A DNA stretch of 64,000 nt from Spirosoma fluviale (GTDB lineage Bacteria > Bacteroidota > Bacteroidia > Cytophagales > Spirosomataceae), in the NCBI RefSeq assembly GCF_900230225.1, contig NZ_OCNH01000003.1, positions 1,178,001-1,242,000 of the forward strand, given 5' to 3'. Each line of letters opens with the position of its first letter. Within the stretch, counting starts at the first letter, position 1. The notes below the pieces were generated by a model. It did not search any database, was not told where the DNA came from, and saw only the letters and a program-made list of their open reading frames with translations. Of this stretch, positions 22,365 to 30,416 are shown one piece after another. The position numbers and the translations under genes are program-made.

Positions 22365-23167
22365 GCGTATGTCAGTTGAAGTCGATCCGCAATTGCGGCT
22401 TCGGTCAGTTCGTAGAGGGCGTCGAGGAAGTTGAGTTGCAGGCTACCGGGAGCCGGTTTCTTCTCAACGGCCAGCTCACCGGCAATGCCCATGACGGCCA
22501 TTGCGTGCGTGGCAGCCTGAAAGTAATCCGAATTGACGGCCGCAAAGGCACCCGTGAGGGCCGTAGCGGTGCAGCCCATGCCCGTTACTTTGGTCATGAG
22601 CGGATGCCCGTTACTGATAATGGACGTTTTCTCGCCCTGAATGATGTAATCCGTTGCGCCACTGATCACTACTACACCGCCTGTTAGGGCACTCAATCGC
22701 CGGGCTGCGTCGACGGCGGCTTCGGAACCGTACAGACTGTCGACACCTTTGGTTTGGGCGTTTAGACCGGCCAGCGCCATGATCTCGGACGCGTTTCCCC
22801 GAATGACATCCGGTGCAGCCAGCGCCAGCAGTTCTTCACTTACCTGATTTCGGAAATTGGTTGCTCCAACGCCAACCGGGTCGAAAACGATGGGTTTGCC
22901 CAGCGCCTTCGCCTGACGCATAGCCAACCGCATACCCGCCACAAACGTCGCATCGAGCGTGCCGATGTTCACCACCAGCGCCGATGAAATGGATACGAAA
23001 TCTTCTACTTCTTCGGGTGCATGGACCATCGCGGGCGAGGCTCCCAGCGCCAGCAAGGCGTTGGCGGTGTTGTTCATCACCACGAAATTGGTAATATTGT
23101 GGATAAGCGGTGCCTGAGCGCGAATACGCTCGATGTCGGTCCAGATAGATTGAGCAGATTGGGTCAT
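22361..23167 (-). CDS. thiM: hydroxyethylthiazole kinase
   Basis: Salvage kinase that phosphorylates hydroxyethylthiazole. ATG 23167 (MTQSAQSIWTDIERIRAQAPLIHNITNFVVMN) is preferred to the longer frame because the TPP riboswitch expression platform ends right before it. The 268 residues show HNITNFVVMNNTANALLALGASPAM, DPVGVGATNFR, RGNASEI, and the C-terminal TKVTGMGCTATALTGAF with the catalytic cysteine. First gene of the thi cluster. With ThiE, ThiD and TenA it provides salvage; no thiC or thiazole synthesis genes are in the window. Confidence 0.94.
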   Translation of the reverse strand: MTQSAQSIWTDIERIRAQAPLIHNITNFVVMNNTANALLALGASPAMVHAPEEVEDFVSISSALVVNIGTLDATFVAGMRLAMRQAKALGKPIVFDPVGVGATNFRNQVSEELLALAAPDVIRGNASEIMALAGLNAQTKGVDSLYGSEAAVDAARRLSALTGGVVVISGATDYIIQGEKTSIISNGHPLMTKVTGMGCTATALTGAFAAVNSDYFQAATHAMAVMGIAGELAVEKKPAPGSLQLNFLDALYELTEAAIADRLQLTYA

Positions 23168-23198
23168 GTTGCTGTCAAAAGATTCAGTAAACAGCAAC
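23168..23198 (-). promoter_or_regulatory. start-codon sequestering hairpin of the TPP riboswitch
   Basis: On the - strand GTTGCTGT (complement of 23191-23198) pairs perfectly with ACAGCAAC (complement of 23168-23175), and the second arm abuts the thiM ATG at 23167. Four bases of the first arm are shared with the alternative 10-bp helix to the P1 strand. The hairpin should therefore form when TPP closes P1 and block initiation. No T run follows, which favours translational control. Confidence 0.75.
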
Positions 23199-23312
23199 TT
23201 TAGGAGAGCGGAGAGCGTCTCGGTAACTTTTCCCTACGGCAGTACAAGCTGCATCAGGTAATGAGGGTATCCTCTCAGTCAGTCCGGTTTGGCACTGACA
23301 CCCCTAAAGTTG
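23195..23312 (-). promoter_or_regulatory. TPP riboswitch (THI element) in the thiM leader
   Basis: Read on the - strand from 23312, the leader contains GGGGTGTC, then CTGAGAGGATACCC, ACCTGATGCAG and CTGCCGTAGGGAA, the conserved core of the TPP aptamer. P1 is formed by AACTTT (23306-23311 complement) with AAAGTT (23225-23230 complement). The 5' P1 strand can instead pair over 10 bp with 23195-23204, downstream of the aptamer. This gives two exclusive states and points to ligand-dependent control of thiM-thiE and perhaps thiD-tenA. Confidence 0.92.
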
Positions 23313-23426
23313 TCGGGCAAAGGTAGGGGATAATGAATTACGAAATTGTAAAAAATACATGGCTGTCTGCTGACTTAAGAAAGTTTACGATAGCTTTACA
23401 GCCAACATTCCTACTCCTACTATTCT

Positions 23427-24725
23427 GTGAAATCAACGACTATTCGTTACCTGTTTCTCCTGCTCTTTACGCTGGGAGTCGTCTGCCCAATCATCGCCCA
23501 AACGCCCGACAATACCTTTGTTAATGGCGACCTACTGCCTAATTCTCCCGAGTTGTCAGTTCGCGGGACTTACGGTGTTGGCGTACGAACCCTCACCGTG
23601 GTCCACAAAGATCAGGTCGATGTGCTGCACCAGAAAGATGGCAAGCATCCGTTATACGACCGCTCCCTTACTCTGGAGGTCTGGTATCCTGCACGTCTTC
23701 CTGCCGACAAGCCAGCTGTGGTAACGTATGAATCCGTTTTCGGCATCGCCAATAACCCTAATCGCCCGCTGGTTCCGTTTACATTTACCGGCCGCGCCAG
23801 CCGCGATGCCGAACCCGACATCACCAGTGGAGCCTATCCGCTGGTCATCGTGTCGCACGGGTATCTTGGGTCCCGGCTGTTGATGACCTACTTGACCGAA
23901 AACCTGGCATCTAAAGGATACGTGGTCGTGGCAATCGACCATATGGAATCTACATACCGCGATGCGGCCGGATTTCCCAGCACCTTGCTGAACCGGGCCT
24001 TTGACGACCTGTTCGTGCTGAACGAAATGGCCCGACTGAGTGCCAAAGGCAGTAAATCGTTCCTGTCTGGATTGCTCAACGCCGACAACACGGCCCTGAT
24101 TGGTTATTCGATGGGGGGCTATGGCGCACTGAATGCCACCGGGGCGGGGTTCAGTCCGCAGGCTGTTAAGACGTTTGGGCAATTGGCGCAGGGTAGTACG
24201 GCCCTCGAAGTCCGCTCAATGGATTCGCCAGCCTACAAAGCGTCACTCGATCCTCGGATTAAAGCCGTTGTGGCTTTTGCACCCTGGGGCATGGAACGAG
24301 GTATGTGGGATGCCAAAGGGCTGGCGGGTCTCACCTTGCCAACACTGTTTGTGGCCGGTAGTAAAGACGATATATCGGGTTACGAGAAAGGGATAAAAGC
24401 CATTTACGACGGAGCTGTTAATGCCGACCGTTACATGCTTACCTACCTGAACGCCCGGCACAATGTAGCTCCCAATCCACCACCGGCTTCGCTGATCCCC
24501 GGCGTATCTCCCGATGAGTATATGCACTACGCCGAACCCGCCTGGAACGAGCGCCGACTCAATAACATCAACCAGCACTTTGTTACGGCCTTTCTGGGTA
24601 TTCACCTCAAAAAAATGGACTACGCCAAGTACCTGAACCTGCCCGAAACCGATGCCGCCGGACCGTGGACGGGCTTTAAACCCCGCATGTCGGTCGGTAT
24701 GGAAATGCGTCATGCCAAGCCGTAA
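23427..24725 (+). CDS. secreted alpha/beta hydrolase
   Basis: 432 residues beginning at GTG 23427 with a good signal peptide (KSTTIRYLFLLLFTLGVVCPIIAQ). Alpha/beta hydrolase fold: oxyanion-type segment YPLVIVSHGYLGSRLLMTYL, nucleophile Ser in LIGYSMGGYGAL, AIDHMEST, acid in FVAGSKDDISGYEKG and histidine in LNARHNVAPNPP. The layout resembles PAF-acetylhydrolase/dienelactone hydrolase relatives with long insertions. Probably an exported esterase or lipase; substrate unknown. Alone on its strand between the thi leader and a membrane protein gene. Confidence 0.85.
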   Translation: MKSTTIRYLFLLLFTLGVVCPIIAQTPDNTFVNGDLLPNSPELSVRGTYGVGVRTLTVVHKDQVDVLHQKDGKHPLYDRSLTLEVWYPARLPADKPAVVTYESVFGIANNPNRPLVPFTFTGRASRDAEPDITSGAYPLVIVSHGYLGSRLLMTYLTENLASKGYVVVAIDHMESTYRDAAGFPSTLLNRAFDDLFVLNEMARLSAKGSKSFLSGLLNADNTALIGYSMGGYGALNATGAGFSPQAVKTFGQLAQGSTALEVRSMDSPAYKASLDPRIKAVVAFAPWGMERGMWDAKGLAGLTLPTLFVAGSKDDISGYEKGIKAIYDGAVNADRYMLTYLNARHNVAPNPPPASLIPGVSPDEYMHYAEPAWNERRLNNINQHFVTAFLGIHLKKMDYAKYLNLPETDAAGPWTGFKPRMSVGMEMRHAKP

Positions 24726-24770
24726 GAAAATAGGTACCCGTTGTCAGAACATGTTAGTATCTGGCAACGG

Positions 24771-25388
24771 CTATGCCTGTTTAACCATCGTATTCTGGTG
24801 CATAACTTCCTGCGCCCGTTGCCAGGCCGTCCAGGCGAGTAACAACCAGGCAAATCCCCAGAGACCGATTAACTGAGCCGGTCTTGCACCCGAAATAATG
24901 AGGATCGGAAACATAAAAACAAAGGGGAAACTACCCACCAACAGAGGTACATAGCGTTTCCAGCCCGTCCAGATGTTGGCTTTCAAACTGGCAAAGCCAA
25001 CCACTAACATACCAATGCCACTTAGGAAAGCGCCCATTGGGGCAAAAGGTAGGGGCATCCATTGACCCAGTATATAAGCAGCGGCTCCGGCCATAGGGAT
25101 GAATAATAAGGATCGTTTTTTGCCGAAGCCGGTGGGTTCACCTGTTTTCCAGAGCGAAAAAGCACCCACAAACATGCCCACTTTTGAAACAAGCCCGATC
25201 CAGCCTCCCTGTTCGGTTGGAACGAAGGCGTCATCGGAAAGGAAAATGAATGGCGCCAGCAAACGGCCTTTCGCTTCTGTTTCGATGGCACCCAAAAACC
25301 AAAACTGAAACCCAAAGGCCAAAAGGCCTATGCCAGCCAATAAATAAGCGAATGCTGCTCGGCGGAGGTGTGTGCTTGAATGGTCCAT
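24771..25388 (-). CDS. multi-pass membrane protein of unknown function
   Basis: 205 residues from ATG 25388 (MDHSSTHLRRAAFAYLLAG). The open frame upstream of this Met reads as low-probability sequence that overlaps the AraC gene, so it is left out. About six hydrophobic segments, with conserved-looking loops FIFLSDDAFVPTEQGGW and GAFSLWKTGEP. No motif is recognised. It lies 67 bases downstream of an AraC regulator on the same strand and may be its target or co-transcribed. Confidence 0.65.
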   Translation of the reverse strand: MDHSSTHLRRAAFAYLLAGIGLLAFGFQFWFLGAIETEAKGRLLAPFIFLSDDAFVPTEQGGWIGLVSKVGMFVGAFSLWKTGEPTGFGKKRSLLFIPMAGAAAYILGQWMPLPFAPMGAFLSGIGMLVVGFASLKANIWTGWKRYVPLLVGSFPFVFMFPILIISGARPAQLIGLWGFAWLLLAWTAWQRAQEVMHQNTMVKQA

Positions 25389-25455
25389 ACTTGTGCGATT
25401 GATGAGCAAAATTGAGCAAAGCACAAATGGAGAGCATAGTAAAAAAACGACAACC

Positions 25456-26370
25456 TCACAAACGCGAGTTTCGGTGCGGTGAATATCGCCTGAAGAAATC
25501 CTGATGCGCCAACTCTTCGTCAAACAACTGGCTGGGGGTGGTACCCGCAAACTGCTGAAAGTCTTTGACCAAGTGATTCGGGTCATAATAATGACAGTCG
25601 TAAGCAATGTCGAGCCAAGAGCGGGCCGGGTCTGTTTCGCGAAGTTTGTAAGCCTCCCGGAATCGGGCAATTCGGGTGAATAACTTGGGGCTGACGCCCA
25701 GCCGCTCGCGAAATTTACGCTCAAACTGACGGGTGCTCAAACAGGCATCGTGCGCCAGCTGATCAAGCCGGTGATACCCCGCTGGCTGGAGCATCTGCCG
25801 GGCAACGATGTCGATGGGTAATATCGCCTGGCGGCACTGAGCCGCTTTTCGTAGCAGGAACTCTTCAACCAGCCGAATCATAGCCGCATAGTCGGTGGCT
25901 TCCGGTAGTTGTTCATGCACTTCCCGCACCGCTTTACCGGTAACAGCTTCCAGATCGGCGTGGCCATCGACTACCAGGTTCATGGGAATGCCCAGTAACC
26001 GAAACAGACTCCCCGGCTGAAAACTGACTTTCAGCATCAGGTAATTTGGATTAATGGTGATATTCATTCGGGTCAGTGGCTGCCCTACCACAATGCCTGG
26101 GGTTGCACCTTCAGGAGCTGTATTGCCCGTTTTCGTGCTGATCGGTAAATCGAATGGGTAAAAATACAGGCACTGCTCCGTAGTGGGTGGATAGGGTTTT
26201 ATGGGTAACTGCTCCTGTGGGATTCTTGGGTCAAGCTGGACGTGAATAATATAATAATGCCGCACAAATGACGTCAACGCTGGATGGGGAACGTACTCAC
26301 GAAAGAAAACCATACGTGTTTCTGGGAATGTACTGGCATCTGGTAGTACAAACTGCCTGCCAGATGCCAT
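25456..26370 (-). CDS. AraC family transcriptional regulator
   Basis: DNA-binding regulator of about 304 residues. The N-terminal part (FREYVPHPALTSFVRHYYIIH) is the sensor-type domain found ahead of many Bacteroidota AraC proteins. The C-terminal third holds two helix-turn-helix motifs: LDQLAHDACLSTRQFERKFRERLGVSPKLF and SWLDIAYDCHYYDPNHLVKDFQQFAGTTPSQL. The open frame starts at TTG 26379; ATG 26370 is used here, and ATG 26313 (MVFFREYVP) is an equally good start by family pattern. The downstream membrane protein gene is the obvious candidate for regulation, but this is inference. Confidence 0.88.
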   Translation of the reverse strand: MASGRQFVLPDASTFPETRMVFFREYVPHPALTSFVRHYYIIHVQLDPRIPQEQLPIKPYPPTTEQCLYFYPFDLPISTKTGNTAPEGATPGIVVGQPLTRMNITINPNYLMLKVSFQPGSLFRLLGIPMNLVVDGHADLEAVTGKAVREVHEQLPEATDYAAMIRLVEEFLLRKAAQCRQAILPIDIVARQMLQPAGYHRLDQLAHDACLSTRQFERKFRERLGVSPKLFTRIARFREAYKLRETDPARSWLDIAYDCHYYDPNHLVKDFQQFAGTTPSQLFDEELAHQDFFRRYSPHRNSRL

Positions 26371-26424
26371 GTAGTGCAAGGTTAACCAGGATTTGATTCG
26401 TAACGAAACTGATTACGTCTGGTT

Positions 26425-26601
26425 TTATGCCACTTCGTCGTGAATAAGGCCTTTCAGGCCAGCAGCTAACTCCGGGGTTACGGTGACCCCATGAACCTGT
26501 TGGGCGTGTTGGGCGGCTTGTGCCAGTACTTCCTCATCCGTATCGGCCCGCACGACGGCCTCGCAATCAAAACCGGCATCTCTACAGTGTAGCGTTTTCA
26601 T
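26425..26601 (-). CDS. DUF1059 mini-protein
   Basis: A 58-residue protein found by reading the gap by hand: ATG at 26601, TAA at 26425-26427. It begins MKTLHCRDAGFDCEAVVRAD and continues TDEEVLAQAAQHAQQVHGV, TVTPELAAGLKGLIHDEVA. This is the full DUF1059 pattern, including the two cysteines (Cys6, Cys13) and the AxxHAxxxHG helix. The function of the family is unknown; the cysteines suggest metal or redox chemistry. Stand-alone, on the same strand as the AraC gene, 54 bases upstream of it. Confidence 0.85.
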   Translation of the reverse strand: MKTLHCRDAGFDCEAVVRADTDEEVLAQAAQHAQQVHGVTVTPELAAGLKGLIHDEVA

Positions 26602-26751
26602 AAAGCAAGTAAGTTTTAGGAGTGGTTATTAATCAGTAAGTTACCTTGTTCGAGAATGCGGACTTTCAACTATTGAGCGAATGGTTAACACCTTAAGGGA
26701 CTTCCAATTCAATCTTTGGCTTGGCTTGGCCGTCAGCGAATTCAAAACTAA

Positions 26752-26797
26752 GGCCAAGCCGGAGCTCGGCCCAGACAAAGCCGCTAACTTTTGTTCT
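26752..26797. repeat. dispersed intergenic repeat, copy B
   Basis: Matches the reverse complement of 18136-18181 at 37 of 46 positions. The first part (GGCCAAGCCGGAGCTCGGCC) is a near-palindrome. It lies in the 373-bp gap 26602-26974 between the DUF1059 gene and a TIM-barrel gene; the rest of that gap shows no gene. Confidence 0.6.
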
Positions 26798-26974
26798 AAT
26801 TTCTATTTGGTACCGCATTAGCACACGATTTTTCAACGAAGGCTAAAAGCAACCTGTAAAGTAGAAACGTTCAGCTGCGTTCCTTATAAGTGAGTTATCA
26901 ATTCAAGTTGATGTACCAAATAGGGGAGTGACACGTTCTAGTCACCTGATTTTACATTCTTTGTTTTTAGCTAC

Positions 26975-27820
26975 ATGAAACGCACAATCCCGTTTTTAAT
27001 TCTAATGCTGGTAGGCAGCCTGACCAGCCAGGCGCAATCCTTTGGTAAACTAGTGAAGAAAACACCGGGTATGGTGTCGTACACACTGCGCGAGAGTTTT
27101 TCGAAAGACGTTCCCGGTACCCTGGATAAAGTGAAAGCCTGGGGTATAACCGATATTGAATTTTCCAGCCTGTTTGGTAAAACGGCTCCTGAATTGCGCG
27201 CCCTCCTCGACCAGCGCGGGCTGACCTGTAGCAGTTACGGTGTAAGCTATGACGCCATTGCCAACAAACCGGATTCAATCCTGCAAAATGCCAAAGCGTT
27301 GGGCGTTAAATACGTTCGTATCGGGTCAATACCCCACAAAACGGCAGCCACTCTGGAAATGATGCAGCAGGCTGCGGAGGTGTTCAACCGTTTCGGAAAA
27401 CAGGCCCATGATCAGGGGATTATGTTCTGCTACCATAACCACGGCTTTGAGTTCCAACCCTACGAAAATGGAACGCTGTTCGACTACTTGGTTGCCAAAA
27501 CCAACCCCGAATATGTTGGCTACGAAATGGACGTTACCTGGACGTATCTACCCGGCCAGGATCCGGCTGCCTTGTTGATGAAATACCCAAAACGGTTCCG
27601 GCTTATTCACCTCAAGGATGTAGAAAAAGGGGTGGCGAAAAGCGACAAGGGAAGCATGTCAAATGAGCAATCGGTGGTTTTAGGCACTGGACAAATCGAC
27701 TGGCCCGCTGTTATCAAAGCTGTGAACAAGTCGTCCATTGCGCATCTCTATATTGAAGACGAAAGCAAAGCCGCTGAACAACAGGTACCCCAGAGCCTGA
27801 AGTACCTGAAGAGCTTATAA
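26975..27820 (+). CDS. exported TIM-barrel protein, sugar phosphate isomerase/epimerase family
   Basis: 281 residues with a signal peptide (MKRTIPFLILMLVGSLTSQAQ). Xylose isomerase-like TIM barrel: MVSYTLRESF, WGITDIEFSSLFG, CSSYGVSYDAI, VKYVRIGSIP, MFCYHNHGFEFQPYENGTLFDYLV, YEMDVTWTYLPGQDP, and RLIHLKDVEKG followed by YIEDES. The HNHxFEF and EMDV...HLKD blocks carry the usual metal ligands. Such exported barrels in this phylum act on sugars or keto-sugars outside the cytoplasm. The specific reaction cannot be named. Stand-alone with its own terminator. Confidence 0.88.
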   Translation: MKRTIPFLILMLVGSLTSQAQSFGKLVKKTPGMVSYTLRESFSKDVPGTLDKVKAWGITDIEFSSLFGKTAPELRALLDQRGLTCSSYGVSYDAIANKPDSILQNAKALGVKYVRIGSIPHKTAATLEMMQQAAEVFNRFGKQAHDQGIMFCYHNHGFEFQPYENGTLFDYLVAKTNPEYVGYEMDVTWTYLPGQDPAALLMKYPKRFRLIHLKDVEKGVAKSDKGSMSNEQSVVLGTGQIDWPAVIKAVNKSSIAHLYIEDESKAAEQQVPQSLKYLKSL

Positions 27821-27836
27821 ACGAACGAAGTCATAG

Positions 27837-27879
27837 AAAAGGCCAGAAGTCGTCTGTTGTAGGCGACTTCTGGCCTTTT
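27837..27879 (+). terminator. intrinsic terminator, 16-bp stem
   Basis: 27837-27852 and 27864-27879 are perfect reverse complements, followed by a T run, 16 bases after the TIM-barrel gene stop. Classical intrinsic terminator. Confidence 0.9.
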
Positions 27880-27992
27880 TTGTTTGCGTGAGCGTATATT
27901 TAATCTCGGATTCTGTATGATTTTGAGAATGATTTCGTTAAAAATCAGCGTACCTGTCTGTTGTTGAATGTACAGCTTGCTATGCCTACGCT

Positions 27993-28796
27993 ATGAAATG
28001 GACAATTACTGCTAGTTTACTGGGTACTCTGCTATTGGGTTTTGCCGTCGTTTCCTGTCACGAAACAGACGTAGCCCCAACAGGTCGAATGCGGATTGCT
28101 TTCGATAACATCGTGGGAACATCAGACCTTAAGCTAGGGAATGGTACTTATCAGAATGCCGCCGGAGAGTCGTTTACGGTGACGAAATTCAACTATTTCG
28201 TAAGCAATATCCGGCTTCGGAAGGAGGACGGGAGTGAATTCGTCGTGCCCCAGGACAGTAGCTATTTTTTGGTTCAGGAAGAAAAGCCAGCCTCCCAAAC
28301 AATCAGTCTGTCGAACATCCCCACGGGAAATTATACGGGCATTACGTTCGTCGTTGGGGTGGATAGCTTACGGAGTCTAGCCGACATCAGTAAGCGGACG
28401 GGCGTGCTCGATCCGGGCCTGAACGATGGTATGTACTGGGAGTGGAACTCCGGCTATATTTTTCTGAAACTCGAAGGCCAGTCGGCTGTAGCCCCTGCCG
28501 CCCAGAACAATACCTTCTTCTTTCATATCGGCGGATTTGGCGGGGGCTATAATGGCAAGAAAACCATCAATAATCTACGCACAATCACCATCCCGTTTAA
28601 AAGCGACATGGCCAGCGTGCAGTCGACTTCTGCGCCTACTGTGCAACTCAAAGTCGATGCGCTGTCTATTTTTAACGGCCCAACCCGGTTGAGTATCGCT
28701 CAGAATTCGTCGGTCATGTTTGATACGTACTCAACGAGTATTGCCGATAATTACGCAAAGATGTTTAGTTACGACCGCATTCTGGCGAATCAATGA
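27993..28796 (+). CDS. MbnP-like copper-binding lipoprotein
   Basis: 267-residue lipoprotein (lipobox ...FAVVSC, acylated Cys22) of the MbnP family. Pattern: MRIAFDNIVGTSDLKL, NAAGESFTVTKFNYFVSNIRL, IPTGNYTGITFVVGVDS, GVLDPGLNDGMYWEWNSGYIFLKLEG, and FFFHIGGFGGGY near the end. In described systems MbnP binds copper, aided by a kynurenine made from a tryptophan by its diheme partner MbnH; candidate tryptophans lie in YWEWNSGY. The partner gene follows directly, overlapping by four bases (ATGA), which strongly supports the assignment. Location: periplasmic face of a membrane. Confidence 0.88.
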   Translation: MKWTITASLLGTLLLGFAVVSCHETDVAPTGRMRIAFDNIVGTSDLKLGNGTYQNAAGESFTVTKFNYFVSNIRLRKEDGSEFVVPQDSSYFLVQEEKPASQTISLSNIPTGNYTGITFVVGVDSLRSLADISKRTGVLDPGLNDGMYWEWNSGYIFLKLEGQSAVAPAAQNNTFFFHIGGFGGGYNGKKTINNLRTITIPFKSDMASVQSTSAPTVQLKVDALSIFNGPTRLSIAQNSSVMFDTYSTSIADNYAKMFSYDRILANQ

Positions 28797-29902
28797 GGCT
28801 ACTGAAGACGATATCGACAACACGTGCCGGGCTATTGGCCAGTGTATTCCTGTTCGCATTGGCGGTTGCCTGTCAATCCGGTAAAAATGTCGATCCAACG
28901 CCCGAGCCGCCTGCACCGGGGGGAGGAGGCATTCAATACCAGACAACGCCAGTGACGCTCCGGAAACCGGCTAACTTCCCGGATGTTGTCTATGATTTGA
29001 GCAAAAATCCACTCACTGTTGAGGGGGTAGCGTTGGGCAAGACGTTATTTTATGACCCGCTCTTATCCCGCGATACGACGATCAGCTGCGGATTTTGTCA
29101 CCAGCAGTTTGCTGGGTTTGGCCATTCCGATCATCCACTCAGTCATGGTATTGACGGTAAGTTTGGTACGCGTAATGTACCTGGGCTCGAAAATCTGGCC
29201 TGGGGGCGGGAGTTCTTCTGGGATGGGGGCGTAACAAACCTCGACGAATTGCCCATATCACCCATCCAAAATCCAGTTGAGATGGACCTGAAATTTTCGG
29301 AAGCCTTGGGCCGGGTGCAAAAGAGTCCCCGCTATCCGGCGCTTTTCAGAGCGGCTTTTGGCTCCGACACTGTCACGACCGCCCGTTTCCTGAAAGCAAT
29401 TTCGCAGTTTCTCCTGACGATGGTATCGGCCGATTCGCGCTATGACAAATACGTTCGGAAAGAGTCCGGGGGCGAATTGAACCCCGATGAACTGGCCGGA
29501 TTAACGATTTTTCAGCAGAAATGCACGACCTGCCATGCGACCGATCTGTTTACCGATCGTAGTTACCGCAACAATGGCCTTCCCGCAGGAACGATCAATG
29601 ATCAGGGCCGGTACACCATTACGCTGAACGAAGCCGACCGCTTGAAATTTAGAGTGCCTAGTCTTCGAAACGTCGAGAAGACATTTCCTTATATGCACGA
29701 CGGCCGGTTTGCTACGCTGGATCAGGTACTCAATCATTACAGCAGTGGTGTAAAAGACAGCCCTACCCTCGACCCCGCCCTGAAAGCCAGCGGGCAACTC
29801 GGTATTGCTCTAACAACTACCGAAAAGAAGCAGGTCATTGCCTTCCTGAAAACCCTGACGGACGACACGTTTATCAACAACCGGGCACTCAGCGCCAATT
29901 AG
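28793..29902 (+). CDS. diheme cytochrome c peroxidase/MauG-type protein (MbnH-like)
   Basis: 369-residue lipoprotein (lipobox ...ALAVAC, Cys27) with two c-type heme sites: C99-GF-C102-H103 and C244-TT-C247-H248. The family blocks GKTLFYDPLLSRD, ISCGFCHQQFAGFGHSDHPLSHGIDG, LAWGREFFWDGGV, FRVPSLRNVEKTFPYMHDGRFATLDQVL are present. Such proteins reduce peroxide or use a bis-Fe(IV) state to oxidise tryptophan in a partner. Translational coupling to the MbnP-like gene points to the MbnH role, copper handling, rather than simple peroxide removal. It acts outside the cytoplasm, where heme is attached. Confidence 0.92.
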   Translation: MRLLKTISTTRAGLLASVFLFALAVACQSGKNVDPTPEPPAPGGGGIQYQTTPVTLRKPANFPDVVYDLSKNPLTVEGVALGKTLFYDPLLSRDTTISCGFCHQQFAGFGHSDHPLSHGIDGKFGTRNVPGLENLAWGREFFWDGGVTNLDELPISPIQNPVEMDLKFSEALGRVQKSPRYPALFRAAFGSDTVTTARFLKAISQFLLTMVSADSRYDKYVRKESGGELNPDELAGLTIFQQKCTTCHATDLFTDRSYRNNGLPAGTINDQGRYTITLNEADRLKFRVPSLRNVEKTFPYMHDGRFATLDQVLNHYSSGVKDSPTLDPALKASGQLGIALTTTEKKQVIAFLKTLTDDTFINNRALSAN

Positions 29903-30279
29903 TGAGTATGGCTCACCCGATGCTGGCGGATATTGAGCAGATGTGTAATGACCAGGCCGGCTGATGCTGTGTAAGCAATGTATTCAAAAATAGGGTCGAC
30001 GTCTTCCAGAAGCAGGGCAACGGAAAATAAGAGCAGAAACCCCCACAGGCTTCGTTTGATAGCCAGGGGAGCATAGTGACGGGTAGCAAAATAAACGGCT
30101 ACAATGTTAACGACAATGAACACATAATCAAGGCTCAGATAACCAACACGGAGCGTTGAGTTCTGGAAAACGGAACTCGTCAATAATAACACGGGCGTAA
30201 CCATGCAGTGGATGATGCACAGGACGGAACCGGTTATACCGATGTAATCAGCTTTGCGGGAGATACTATCTGTTTTCAT
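29899..30279 (-). CDS. MerC-domain membrane protein
   Basis: 126-residue membrane protein with four helices of the MerC type: ADYIGITGSVLCIIHCMVTPVLLL carries the paired-cysteine metal motif (CxxxC-like, CIIHC), and the ends are short and cytosolic. MerC proteins carry mercury in some resistance operons; in Bacteroidota most members are alone and their metal is unknown. ATG 30279 is chosen: a TATTTTTG element (30289-30296, - strand) ends nine bases upstream, implying an almost leaderless mRNA and excluding the TTG at 30291. It is convergent with, and overlaps by four bases, the MbnH-like gene. Confidence 0.82.
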   Translation of the reverse strand: MKTDSISRKADYIGITGSVLCIIHCMVTPVLLLTSSVFQNSTLRVGYLSLDYVFIVVNIVAVYFATRHYAPLAIKRSLWGFLLLFSVALLLEDVDPIFEYIAYTASAGLVITHLLNIRQHRVSHTH

Positions 30280-30359
30280 GAGCACGCACAAAAATACGAT
30301 GCTTTAGGCAAACGTACCTCTCCTTAACTCACTTTTTTGCAACAAAGTTGCGAAAAGAG

Positions 30360-30416
30360 GTAAGATGTAAGATGTAGGATATAAGCTTGCGCCAGCAATA
30401 CATCATACATCTTTAC
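30360..30416 (-). terminator. hairpin over the stop codon of the UbiA-type gene
   Basis: 30360-30376 pairs with 30399-30416 with one mismatch and one bulged base; the stop codon of the prenyltransferase gene (30413-30415) is inside the right arm. Both arms are built of a GTAAGATGTAxGATGTA word. Likely 3' end stem or terminator. Confidence 0.55.

Noticed and set aside
25389..25724. N-terminal 112-residue extension of the membrane protein at 24771
   Set aside because: The extension overlaps the AraC gene in another frame and contains no membrane or domain pattern; the ATG at 25388 begins a normal membrane protein.
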